DNA of 5,624 bases. Source: Rhodobiaceae bacterium UBA7378. Lineage in GTDB: Bacteria > Pseudomonadota > Alphaproteobacteria > RS24. Each line of letters starts with the position of its first letter. The first letter of the stretch is position 1. The notes beneath the pieces were generated by a model, which saw nothing but the letters and a program-made list of their open reading frames with translations, had not been told where the DNA came from and did no database searches. This document shows, piece by piece, positions 1 through 5,624 of the stretch. The translations under genes and the position numbers were made by a program. The stretch spans positions 610 through 6,233 of the forward strand of contig DKNW01000137.1 of NCBI GenBank assembly GCA_002469805.1, in the 5' to 3' direction.

Positions 1-1
1 C

Positions 2-628
2 TGGGGCATGACAGAAACCAGCCCGGGTGGTATCTCGCTTGAAGCTGATGACGCGCTGCGAAAAATAGGATCGGCTGGTAAAGCGCTGATGCACACGGAG
101 ATTCGTATCATTGACGATGAAGGCGACGATGTTGCCCCGAACGAGGTGGGCGAGTTGATTATCAAAGGGCCGAATATCACACCGGGCTATTGGAATAATC
201 CCGAAGCCACCGAGAAGAGCTTTATCGATGGCTGGTTAAAAACTGGCGATGCCGCCAAGCGCGATGATGAAGGTTTCGTCTATATCGTGGATCGGTCGAA
301 AGATATGTATATTTCCGGCGGCGAGAATGTCTATCCCGCCGAAGTGGAAAACGTGATCTATCAGTTACCGCAAATCGCTGAAGCTGCCGTTATCGGCGTG
401 CCGAGCGATCGGTGGGGCGAAACCGGTAAAGCGGTGCTGGTGTTGAAGCCAAATGAGACGCTTGACGGTGACGCTGTCATTGCTCATTGCGTGACGAACC
501 TTGCCAAGTTCAAAGTGCCGGGCAGCGTAGAGTTTATAGAAGCCCTGCCGCGCAACGCCACGGGCAAGGTTTTGAAACGCAATCTGCGGGATATGTATGT
601 TGACGAGGGAACAGCGGCCATTACCTGA
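2..628 (+). CDS. Acyl-CoA synthetase (ANL superfamily), C-terminal part, 5' end outside window
   Basis: Adenylate-forming ligase that activates a carboxylic acid, probably a fatty acid, with ATP and then joins it to CoA in the cytoplasm. The frame is open to the left edge and the first codons read W-G-M-T-E-T-S-P, the family's YGxTE-type motif that contacts the adenylate, so the ATG at 8 is internal. Counting from that Met, the TGD motif at residues 79-81 holds the ATP-ribose aspartate. The hinge motif DRSKDMYISGGENVYPAEVE spans 95-114. The C-terminal domain ends with P-R-N-A-T-G-K at 181-187, and K187 is the expected catalytic lysine of the adenylation step. About 200 residues are visible; whole enzymes of this family have about 500-550. 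Nothing visible is broken. Chain-length preference cannot be read from this half, so no FadD subtype is assigned. The next + gene begins about 100 bp downstream with no strong terminator between. Confidence 0.93.
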   Translation, partial: WGMTETSPGGISLEADDALRKIGSAGKALMHTEIRIIDDEGDDVAPNEVGELIIKGPNITPGYWNNPEATEKSFIDGWLKTGDAAKRDDEGFVYIVDRSKDMYISGGENVYPAEVENVIYQLPQIAEAAVIGVPSDRWGETGKAVLVLKPNETLDGDAVIAHCVTNLAKFKVPGSVEFIEALPRNATGKVLKRNLRDMYVDEGTAAIT

Positions 629-724
629 TCTGTTTTTGCTATGACATAAGATAAAGAAGACCCAACTTCCGATCTCACACCGCGCGAGAAGAGCGCCTTC
701 TTTGATCTTGATCTGACGCAGCAA

Positions 725-1141
725 ATGGATATCGACCGCCGCCGGCAATTAGCTGGCCCCTTGGTGTTTTTCTATGCGAGTTCCATTGCGCTCATTTCTC
801 TATTATACGTGTTTGGTCCTCACATCACAGACGAGCTAACGATTATGCACGATCTGACTTCTGATGAGGCACGCCAAGAATTTTTACAGAGAATTTTGAA
901 GGGCGCAGCGTTCATGGTGGCGATCACTGTCGCTGTAATGTTGAACAGGTTCTTCACCTTAATCTTGCTGGTGAGCTTTGTTGTCGGCGTATCCGGTCTT
1001 GCCGAAGATGTGGCGGCGCGGCTGGTTGCAAGCCCTGATATTCTTGATCCGATACTCGGGGCGGTAACGCTTGTGCGATTGACATATGTGATTGCCATCG
1101 GGCGCATGCTTTATATCGTGCTGCGACCTGAAGCGAACTGA
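725..1141 (+). CDS. Small four-helix membrane protein of unknown function
   Basis: I do not recognise this 138-residue protein. It is strongly hydrophobic. One membrane helix lies at about residues 9-31. A long hydrophobic stretch at about 59-92 is broken by N74-R75 and probably forms a hairpin of two helices. A last helix at about 108-133 contains R118 and R127. The segment between helix 1 and helix 2 (about 32-58) is acidic and polar, and the N-terminus MDIDRRRQ is positively charged, which would place it in the cytoplasm. The ATG at 725 has no clear Shine-Dalgarno sequence. The frame is open upstream for 25 codons back to a TAA at 647-649, directly after ATG ACA at 641, and that upstream part looks protein-like (S-D-L-T-P-R-E-K). 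The real N-terminus may therefore be longer. The gene may be read through from the acyl-CoA synthetase gene. It converges with the GST-like gene, with 19 bp between stops. Confidence 0.7.
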   Translation: MDIDRRRQLAGPLVFFYASSIALISLLYVFGPHITDELTIMHDLTSDEARQEFLQRILKGAAFMVAITVAVMLNRFFTLILLVSFVVGVSGLAEDVAARLVASPDILDPILGAVTLVRLTYVIAIGRMLYIVLRPEAN

Positions 1142-1149
1142 GGCGCATC

Positions 1150-1170
1150 AACCGCCGGATTTAGTCGGTT
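1150..1170. terminator. Weak inverted repeat between two convergent genes
   Basis: AACCGCC (1150-1156) can pair with GTCGGTT (1164-1170), giving seven positions with one mismatch around a 7-nt loop. It lies between the membrane-protein stop (1139-1141) and the GST-like stop, whose codon is at 1161-1163 in the loop. There is no following T tract on either strand, so it is at best a weak bidirectional terminator and may be chance. Confidence 0.2.
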
Positions 1171-2198
1171 AAGAGTTGTTCGCAGCCCGACCCTGCTAGC
1201 CAATTATCAACTGTGGCCTGGCTATCTGCATCGAGCGCGCCATAGGCTTCGCGAATGTGAACCAGGCATTTGGCTTGATAGGGGAAAATATCCTGCGTCC
1301 ATGTCTTGCCATCAATTTGCGTTTCAAAGCTCGCTTCGCCCTTCTGAATTGCGGCAGCATTGGCTAAAAGACACGGCACATAACAACGCCCGATCTCGGC
1401 CAGTAAAGGCGCAAGCCTTGTGCCCGTTTCGTCGACGGACAACCAGCTCTGATCATCGATATCCAACCCCGAAAGGTCTTCAAGCCGGTCAACCCAAGCC
1501 CGAACGCGGGGTCGCCGCTGGGCAACTTTGTAGGATGTCGGCTCGACCTGACATAACTGCGTTAGCTGCCCGAATAGCGCGAAATCGGCTGATGATGGCC
1601 GCGCCCCAAGCACATAACCGTTTTGCATGATTAGCGTGTCGAGAATATCAATCAACCGCGTAAAACTCTCTTCGATCAACGGGCCGGTAATATCGTTTGA
1701 TCCAACCACGCCCAGACGCCCGATCTGACGCTGGGCAAATTCGTCCGACACAGTATTTGCCGTTTCCGCTTCCAATTGTGGGGCATGCCAGAAAGCAAGA
1801 AGGGGTGCGGCGTGTTTCGCATCTTCGTCATAGGCCCAGCGATAATGAAACATTGATTTTGTCAGCCACTCATCGGCGAAATCTTCAATCAGGTAATTCA
1901 AAAAACTGAGCGCTGGATCCGATGGAATAACTGAGCGTGCCGCGTGCATATCTTCCAGCCGGCGAATGATCGGTGTCGAGTCGACCGCAACCTCCTTGAC
2001 GTCGGTTTGCGTGGGAAAATACACAACGGGAATAATTGCCACTTTTGGCGCAGGGTGCGTCGTAGACCCCGTGCTTGGGCGACCGCTCCATCCCAGAATA
2101 TATGGCACACGCCGGAAACGAAGAACGGCAAGCATCTTGCGTGTATAAGGCGATCCTGGCGCGCCATAAATTTCAACGGCTTGGTCCTGTGATGTCAC
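1161..2198 (-). CDS. Glutathione S-transferase-family protein, long form
   Basis: A 345-residue protein with an N-terminal thioredoxin-like GST domain and an all-helical C-terminal region. Residues 8-34 give the first beta-alpha unit (V-E-I-Y-G-A-P-G-S-P-Y-T-R-K). The S-P-Y-T at 16-19 sits where catalytic Ser/Cys residues occur in bacterial GSTs, and there is no CxxC. I55-I56-P57 is the expected cis-proline loop, and D73-S74-T75-P76-I77 is the glutathione gamma-glutamyl contact motif. In the C-terminal domain, Y195-V-L-G-A-R-P-S-S-A-D-F at 195-206 matches the conserved N-capping/hydrophobic-staple region (usually SxAD). Typical GSTs have 200-230 residues. Here about 110 extra residues follow (235-345), with C272, C276, C311 and C339 among them. 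The start is GTG at 2198, preceded by a G-rich GGGGG about 7 nt upstream. No in-frame ATG precedes it; the next in-frame Met is residue 22, inside the fold. Substrate unknown; the activity could be conjugation, reduction or only a binding role. Confidence 0.85.
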   Translation of the reverse strand: MTSQDQAVEIYGAPGSPYTRKMLAVLRFRRVPYILGWSGRPSTGSTTHPAPKVAIIPVVYFPTQTDVKEVAVDSTPIIRRLEDMHAARSVIPSDPALSFLNYLIEDFADEWLTKSMFHYRWAYDEDAKHAAPLLAFWHAPQLEAETANTVSDEFAQRQIGRLGVVGSNDITGPLIEESFTRLIDILDTLIMQNGYVLGARPSSADFALFGQLTQLCQVEPTSYKVAQRRPRVRAWVDRLEDLSGLDIDDQSWLSVDETGTRLAPLLAEIGRCYVPCLLANAAAIQKGEASFETQIDGKTWTQDIFPYQAKCLVHIREAYGALDADSQATVDNWLAGSGCEQLLTD

Positions 2199-2350
2199 GG
2201 TGCGCCCCCATAAGTTGCTATTTCGTCGTGTGCAGAAACCTAGCGTAGCTAAATTGCCAGGGTAAGGTTAAACAAAAAGTGCTTGTGAATCGGAGGAAGA
2301 TAGCGAAAAATAAAAGTGTTGAAGTGGTTTTTATTTGAAGTGTTGTAAAT
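2199..2350. promoter_or_regulatory. Divergent intergenic control region
   Basis: This 152-bp AT-rich region separates the start of the GST-like gene (-) from the start of the winged-helix gene (+), so it should hold both promoters. I cannot fix a good -35/-10 pair for either. Visible elements are a small perfect inverted repeat TAGC-GTA-GCTA at 2241-2251, an orphan Shine-Dalgarno-like GGAGG at 2292-2296 with no start codon at useful distance, and a cluster of AAGTG repeats at 2314-2342 described separately. The neighbouring winged-helix protein is a natural candidate to bind here and control itself and the GST-like gene, but that is inference. Confidence 0.5.
2314..2345. repeat. Phased AAGTG direct repeats upstream of regulator gene
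   Basis: AAGTG occurs at 2314-2318, 2322-2326 and 2338-2342, that is at offsets 0, 8 and 24, all multiples of 8 bp. Two longer words overlap this: TTGAAGTG at 2319-2326 and 2335-2342, and AAGTGTTG at 2314-2321 and 2338-2345. They end just before the ATG at 2351. Short direct repeats next to a DNA-binding protein's own gene are typical of autoregulatory sites, though the segment is low in complexity (only A, T and G), so chance is possible. Confidence 0.35.
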
Positions 2351-3088
2351 ATGTTATGGTCTGTTGATTTAATGATTGAGGAAGCAAAGCAAGCGCTTCC
2401 TATCCTCAGTGCAGATCGTACGGTTTCTCGGCAGATCCGTTTGGTTTTTGGAGAAATCTATCGGGCACACATGTCAGGTGAGGTTGTTTCGCCCTCGCAT
2501 CTGGCTGCGATTACAGGCACGTCGTTGGAAAATATTCGTATTATTTTGCGCCGCGCGGAACTGGACGCGATCGTGCGGATCTCGCAAGAGGGTCGCAGTA
2601 GGCGTGTCACGCCAAGCCAGCGATTGGTTGATATGTACAATACATGGGTGGAAGACCTCATTGCCATCACGCGGGACAGTGCCCGCAGCGTGGTTAAGAT
2701 GACGGAGAAGCGCCGCGCTTTTCTCGCCATGCATGGCGCAGGAGTTAAAACCGAGGATTTAAGGCTAAACCACCTGTTACGTTCAACTCATGGGCGGGGT
2801 TTGTGCTGTTTGCTGTATCGTAATTTCAAACGCCGTGAGCGCGACCTTTCGGTGAACGATGTTTTGGAGGCGCTGCCGGTCAGTCACGAAACCGTTCGGT
2901 TGATGAAAAAAGATCTGATCGACATGGAGATGGTTAGCCAATTCAAACGTGGGCGACGGACTTACCTGCACCCTACGGAATACTTGATTACCGAGGTTGA
3001 CGCCTATCTTGCCCGGGTCGCCGTATATGTCGATCTGAACATGGACAACTTTGGGTCGTCGGCTGACCTCGCAACGGTTGTCAGCTGA
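2351..3088 (+). CDS. Putative DNA-binding protein with two tandem winged-helix-like repeats
   Basis: No named family is recognised for this 245-residue protein, but it looks like a transcriptional regulator made of an internal duplication. Repeat 1 covers about residues 31-104 and repeat 2 about 151-222. Residues 47-75 and 167-195 align without gaps at an offset of exactly 120. They share S at the helix-turn-helix entry, S and E in the turn and recognition helix, a core R (63/183) and the closing V. Each is followed by a basic wing (G-R-S-R-R-V-T-P, 81-88; G-R-R-T-Y-L-H-P, 201-208) and a long helix. The repeats resemble MarR- or GntR-type winged helices. The linker (about 105-145) is basic and helical. 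No ligand-binding or enzymatic domain is visible. The ATG at 2351 has only a weak GAAG about 10 nt upstream. M8 (2372) is an alternative start with no better ribosome binding site. The gene ends 4 bp from the acylase stop on the other strand. Confidence 0.75.
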   Translation: MLWSVDLMIEEAKQALPILSADRTVSRQIRLVFGEIYRAHMSGEVVSPSHLAAITGTSLENIRIILRRAELDAIVRISQEGRSRRVTPSQRLVDMYNTWVEDLIAITRDSARSVVKMTEKRRAFLAMHGAGVKTEDLRLNHLLRSTHGRGLCCLLYRNFKRRERDLSVNDVLEALPVSHETVRLMKKDLIDMEMVSQFKRGRRTYLHPTEYLITEVDAYLARVAVYVDLNMDNFGSSADLATVVS

Positions 3089-3092
3089 CACA

Positions 3093-5252
3093 TCACTTTT
3101 CAGGTAGACGCAAGATGCGGTGCGGTTGCGCCATAACCGCGTCGCGTGTGAGGGCCACGGGTCGCATTTCTTCGGCGGCATAAAGGGGTGCTTGATCGGT
3201 ATAATGCGGGGATTTGGGCCGCGTTATCGCTGCGCCATAATTATGCACCATTCTAGCTTTCTGGTTGCCTTGCGCATCCCAAGCGACATAAACCACCAGT
3301 CCGTCACCGGCCACAACACGCAAGCGACCGTCTGGATCCGGCAGGGCGTAAATCGCGCGTAATGTGTCTGGCCCGCCGCCAAGTGGCAGATCTAGGTCGC
3401 CGCGGCGCAAGCGGTTAACCGCCTGCCAAGGTGGATCGATGCGCCCATAATGCGTCATCAAATTTTCGAGACATCCGGAATAGATATCGCCAATGGGCGG
3501 AGCGGGTTTTCCGGCCTGTTCGGCCAGCCATTCCTCCGATAGCAAGCAAACTGCCAAGGCTGCTGCCGGCTCGTCCCGAGTGGCCGTTTTCGACCAACCA
3601 GCCAGCAGTTTTTGTCCGGCGGCACTCTGACTGCCCGGCGAAAATTGCATGGCTTGTATCTGATTTACATATTGAAAGGCGCGGCCCTCAGGGGCATAAG
3701 CCTTGTCCCATTTCACGGCCAGAAAGTCAGCCTCGCTCATGGCACCTGCGGTATCGAACAAGTGCAGGCCGCGCACGGCGCGGTTGGTCATGCGCGTTTG
3801 CAACCCAAGTTCCGGTGGAAATTTGGTCGAGTCGAGATTGTCGCTGGCCGCTGTGACCTGAAACGGGTCTTGATTTGTGCTCAGAATATAGCCGGATGAT
3901 GGATTGGTGAATTGCGGCATCTGATCGAACGAGATCTGGCTGTCCCAGATAAGGTCACTGCGTGTGCCGGGCAGATAGTTTTTCCAATTCCATCCTGGCT
4001 GGCGTTCCGGCATGCGCCCATTGTGCAGAAAATACAGCTCGCCCTGTTTGTCCGCATATACAAAATTGAACGAGACAATGGCCTGCATCGCCATGGCTTC
4101 CTTGAAGGCAGATAGCGAGCGGGCCTTGTTCATTGCCAACCATTGCGCGGGCTGGCGGATCTCATTCATGCCGGCAAATCGTAGGGCATACGTCCCATGG
4201 TCGGTGCGAATAGCGGGGCCGTGGCGTGTCTTTAACACCATGCGCGGCACAGGCACATACAGATTGCCGAGTAGCTTCAATTTCAGCCAGATGCGGCGCT
4301 TTTCAAACGACACATAGCGCTCGTCGAGCATGTACTCATCGGCATTATCGGGGTTAATCTCCAATTGGTATATATCGACTAGGTCGGGTTTGTTGACCGT
4401 CACGCCCCATCCGATGTCAGGGTTAAAGCCTTTGGCGATAAAAGGCATGCCCGGAAAAAGTCCGCCATGAATGTCCCAGCCTTCATCGCTTTTCAAATGC
4501 GCTTCATACCATGCGACCGGCCCCTCTAGCGGTTGGTGCGAATTGATCATCAGCCGTGTGGCGCCATCGTTGCTCTTGCGTGCATTGATCGCAAAAGCAT
4601 TGGAGCCGACCGGTAGGCCAGCTGCCCCAATATAGCGCGATAATGCCCCGGTTTTGGGTGGTTGCGCCAGTTCGCGCGCCGGACTGTCGGCAAATAATTC
4701 GCTGACATGAGATTCAAATCCGTAAAAAAGCAGGTGCTGTATGTTAAATCCGACGGCGAGGTCTTGAGCACGCATGGGAAACAAGCGCGGGTCTGCTTCA
4801 TGAGGATGGGTGGCTGCGTAATAATTCAGTCCATCTGCATAAGCCTGCAAATGCGCGCGCAATTGAGGGGTTAAATCTGTTTCAAAGCGGGCGGCGACCA
4901 TGCGGCGCACATCAAGCCAGCCAAGCAAAAAATCAATGGCAAGCCCGTCAAAGCCAACCGTTCGACCAAGTTCACCGCGATAAAAAGGCAGCATTTGCTG
5001 CATGGTCGTGAAATCGTCTTCGGCATGGGCATAGGCCAGCGCGAAGGCAACATCGGCATCACGACGACCATAAATATGCGGCACGCCATAGGTGTCGCGA
5101 ATAATTTCAGCGTCATATTGCGCGGCACGCGCAATGGCGTCGGCGCGGTTAAACTGGCGCGCTTCCACCACATGCATGAAAAAGTTTATAACGGTCAGGC
5201 CGGTCGCTAGGACCAGCAGGCCAATCCAGCCGCGTTTTATGATTTTGCGCAT
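3093..5252 (-). CDS. Penicillin-acylase-family Ntn hydrolase (S45), acyl-homoserine-lactone/cephalosporin acylase-like, exported
   Basis: A 719-residue periplasmic amidase precursor that should cleave itself into alpha and beta chains. The chosen start is the ATG at 5252. It follows a strong GGGAGG (5257-5262) and opens a clean signal sequence: MRKIIKR, then a hydrophobic core at about 8-25, with likely cleavage near residue 31. The ATG at 5303 would add 17 residues ahead of the signal and lies upstream of the likely promoter. Numbering from the chosen Met, the autoprocessing site is G216-S217 in V-G-S-N-A-F-A-I, and S217 becomes the beta-1 nucleophile. H239 falls at beta-23 and V286 at beta-70, matching PvdQ-type and cephalosporin acylases (penicillin G acylase has Gln at beta-23). 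N460 in S-T-N-Q-D-P is the likely oxyanion-hole Asn, and R491/R494 in N-R-A-V-R fit the conserved arginine. Length is usual for the family. Substrates could be N-acyl-homoserine lactones, other N-acyl amides or antibiotics; sequence alone does not decide. Confidence 0.9.
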   Translation of the reverse strand: MRKIIKRGWIGLLVLATGLTVINFFMHVVEARQFNRADAIARAAQYDAEIIRDTYGVPHIYGRRDADVAFALAYAHAEDDFTTMQQMLPFYRGELGRTVGFDGLAIDFLLGWLDVRRMVAARFETDLTPQLRAHLQAYADGLNYYAATHPHEADPRLFPMRAQDLAVGFNIQHLLFYGFESHVSELFADSPARELAQPPKTGALSRYIGAAGLPVGSNAFAINARKSNDGATRLMINSHQPLEGPVAWYEAHLKSDEGWDIHGGLFPGMPFIAKGFNPDIGWGVTVNKPDLVDIYQLEINPDNADEYMLDERYVSFEKRRIWLKLKLLGNLYVPVPRMVLKTRHGPAIRTDHGTYALRFAGMNEIRQPAQWLAMNKARSLSAFKEAMAMQAIVSFNFVYADKQGELYFLHNGRMPERQPGWNWKNYLPGTRSDLIWDSQISFDQMPQFTNPSSGYILSTNQDPFQVTAASDNLDSTKFPPELGLQTRMTNRAVRGLHLFDTAGAMSEADFLAVKWDKAYAPEGRAFQYVNQIQAMQFSPGSQSAAGQKLLAGWSKTATRDEPAAALAVCLLSEEWLAEQAGKPAPPIGDIYSGCLENLMTHYGRIDPPWQAVNRLRRGDLDLPLGGGPDTLRAIYALPDPDGRLRVVAGDGLVVYVAWDAQGNQKARMVHNYGAAITRPKSPHYTDQAPLYAAEEMRPVALTRDAVMAQPHRILRLPEK

Positions 5253-5256
5253 CGTG

Positions 5257-5262
5257 CCTCCC
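5257..5262 (-). promoter_or_regulatory. Shine-Dalgarno sequence deciding the acylase start
   Basis: On the minus strand AAGGGAGG precedes the ATG at 5252, with a 4-nt CACG spacer after the GGAGG. The upstream in-frame ATG at 5303 has only GGAG with a 2-nt spacer. Together with the signal peptide that begins at 5252, this supports the shorter start. Confidence 0.7.
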
Positions 5263-5270
5263 TTTACACA

Positions 5271-5276
5271 AATATA
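5271..5276 (-). promoter_or_regulatory. Candidate -10 box of acylase gene
   Basis: The minus strand reads TATATT (5 of 6 matches to TATAAT), about 19 nt before the ATG at 5252. It would start a very short leader that still contains the Shine-Dalgarno sequence. No good -35 hexamer lies 16-18 bp upstream, so an activator or a weak promoter is implied. The spacer contains the inverted repeat at 5280-5297. Confidence 0.35.
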
Positions 5277-5279
5277 TGT

Positions 5280-5297
5280 AAACCGAAAAAGCGGTTT
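5280..5297. promoter_or_regulatory. Operator-like inverted repeat between divergent acylase and ABC-F genes
   Basis: AAACCG (5280-5285) and CGGTTT (5292-5297) form a perfect 6-bp inverted repeat around AAAAAG. It lies just upstream of the candidate acylase -10 box on the minus strand and touches the candidate -35 of the ABC-F gene on the plus strand. It is not placed to end either transcript, since both genes start by pointing away from it, so an operator reading is preferred over a terminator. Confidence 0.4.
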
Positions 5298-5325
5298 TGC
5301 CATTTCTCCGGGACACGTCTAAAAC
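5297..5325 (+). promoter_or_regulatory. Candidate sigma-70 promoter of ABC-F gene
   Basis: TTGCCA at 5297-5302 (5 of 6 to TTGACA) and TAAAAC at 5320-5325 (4 of 6 to TATAAT) are separated by exactly 17 bp. The expected start point, about 7 nt after the -10 box, falls on the A of the ATG at 5332. No ribosome binding site lies in the CAGCTT between them, so the mRNA may be leaderless. Confidence 0.4.
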
Positions 5326-5331
5326 CAGCTT

Positions 5332-5624
5332 ATGACGACAGCCCCGCCCATACTGTATCTGCAGGACATTAATCTGACTTACGGCGTCACCCCCTTGCTG
5401 GAAGGAGCCGAACTGTCAGTGAGCCACGGCGCACGCCTGTGCCTTGTGGGGCGCAATGGTTCGGGCAAATCGACCTTGCTACGCATCGCTGCCGGACTGG
5501 TGGATGCTGATAGCGGTGATCGGTTTGTGCAGCCGGGGGTTTTCGTATCGTACTTGGCGCAAAGTCCAGATTTCGCCGGCTTCGAGACCGCGGGTGATTA
5601 TGTTCTGCAGGGCGTGATGGATAA
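5332..5624 (+). CDS. uup: ABC-F family ATPase, Uup-like, N-terminal part, 3' end outside window
   Basis: The first 97 residues of a soluble ABC-F protein, a family with two fused ATPase domains and no membrane domain that acts on ribosomes or on DNA-associated processes. P21-L-L-E-G-A-E-L-S-V is the A-type strand. G40-R-N-G-S-G-K-S-T48 is the Walker A P-loop for ATP. Y74-L-A-Q-S-P is the Q-loop region, with Q77 contacting magnesium and the gamma phosphate. The pattern P-L-L-x-x-A-E-L, C-L-V-G-R-N-G and D-Y-V-L-Q-G resembles E. coli Uup more than EttA or YheS. The signature and Walker B motifs, and the Uup C-terminal DNA-binding region, lie outside the window, so the subtype is tentative. The ATG at 5332 has no Shine-Dalgarno sequence. 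The gene is divergent from the acylase and shares its 79-bp control region. Confidence 0.85.
   Translation, partial: MTTAPPILYLQDINLTYGVTPLLEGAELSVSHGARLCLVGRNGSGKSTLLRIAAGLVDADSGDRFVQPGVFVSYLAQSPDFAGFETAGDYVLQGVMD

Noticed and set aside
687..703. AGAAG-AGCGC-CTTCT hairpin followed by TTT as a terminator for the acyl-CoA synthetase gene
   Set aside because: The stem is only 5 bp and AT-rich, with a very short T run, and it lies in a region that itself looks protein-coding.
1301..1630. 109-residue + strand frame opposite the GST-like gene
   Set aside because: It is antisense to a clear GST-fold gene, and its translation shows no domain.
2316..2348. Ten-codon GTG-started leader peptide ending just before the regulator ATG
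   Set aside because: The only good Shine-Dalgarno sequence (2292-2296) is 19 nt away from the GTG, and the segment is better explained by the AAGTG repeats.
5253..5303. 17-residue longer acylase start at the ATG at 5303
   Set aside because: It would put residues ahead of a clear signal peptide, has a poorly spaced ribosome binding site, and lies upstream of the candidate -10 box. The ATG at 5252 has a strong Shine-Dalgarno sequence.
3120..5322. Several overlapping frames of 60-140 residues opposite or alongside the acylase gene
   Set aside because: They are shadows of the acylase coding sequence: low-complexity, basic or Cys/Trp-rich translations, no ribosome binding sites and no recognisable domains.
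1..5624. A new defence, mobile or biosynthetic system spanning the window
   Set aside because: Genes alternate in strand with separate promoters, most belong to common housekeeping or catabolic families, and no repeats, integrase, transposase or attachment sites are visible.

Overview
The window is a stretch of ordinary bacterial chromosome of moderate GC content. It carries six protein genes, four complete and two cut by the window edges. The mix (ANL-type acyl-CoA synthetase, glutathione S-transferase-like protein, periplasmic Ntn acylase, Uup-type ABC-F ATPase), the codon use and the intermediate GC suggest an alphaproteobacterium, possibly a marine or free-living lineage. This is inference from gene style only; no rRNA or other taxonomic marker is present.

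Layout from left to right: (1) the C-terminal part of an acyl-CoA synthetase on +, entering from the left edge; (2) a small four-helix membrane protein of unknown function on + (725-1141), whose reading frame stays open upstream to a stop next to an ATG; (3) a 345-residue GST-fold protein on - (1161-2198), converging on the membrane protein gene; (4) a 152-bp AT-rich divergent intergenic region with phased short repeats; (5) a 245-residue putative regulator on + (2351-3088) built from two tandem winged-helix-like repeats; (6) a secreted penicillin-acylase-family Ntn hydrolase on - (3093-5252), ending 4 bp from the regulator's stop; (7) a compact divergent control region with a hairpin or operator-like inverted repeat; (8) the N-terminus of a Uup-like ABC-F ATPase on +, running off the right edge.

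The gene order alternates in strand (+ + - + - +), so nearly every gene has its own promoter and no multi-gene operon is evident, except possibly the first two + genes. The acylase keeps the diagnostic nucleophile Ser with His at beta-23 and Val at beta-70. This is the pattern of acyl-homoserine-lactone and cephalosporin acylases rather than penicillin G acylase. With the neighbouring acyl-CoA synthetase, one can imagine release of acyl chains outside and their activation inside, but the genes are not co-transcribed and that link is speculative.

I find no convincing new multi-gene system, RNA gene, CRISPR array, insertion sequence or origin. The points most worth a second look are the tandem winged-helix protein, the predicted leaderless start of the ABC-F gene, the operator-like hairpin between the acylase and ABC-F genes, and the interrupted N-terminus of the small membrane protein.
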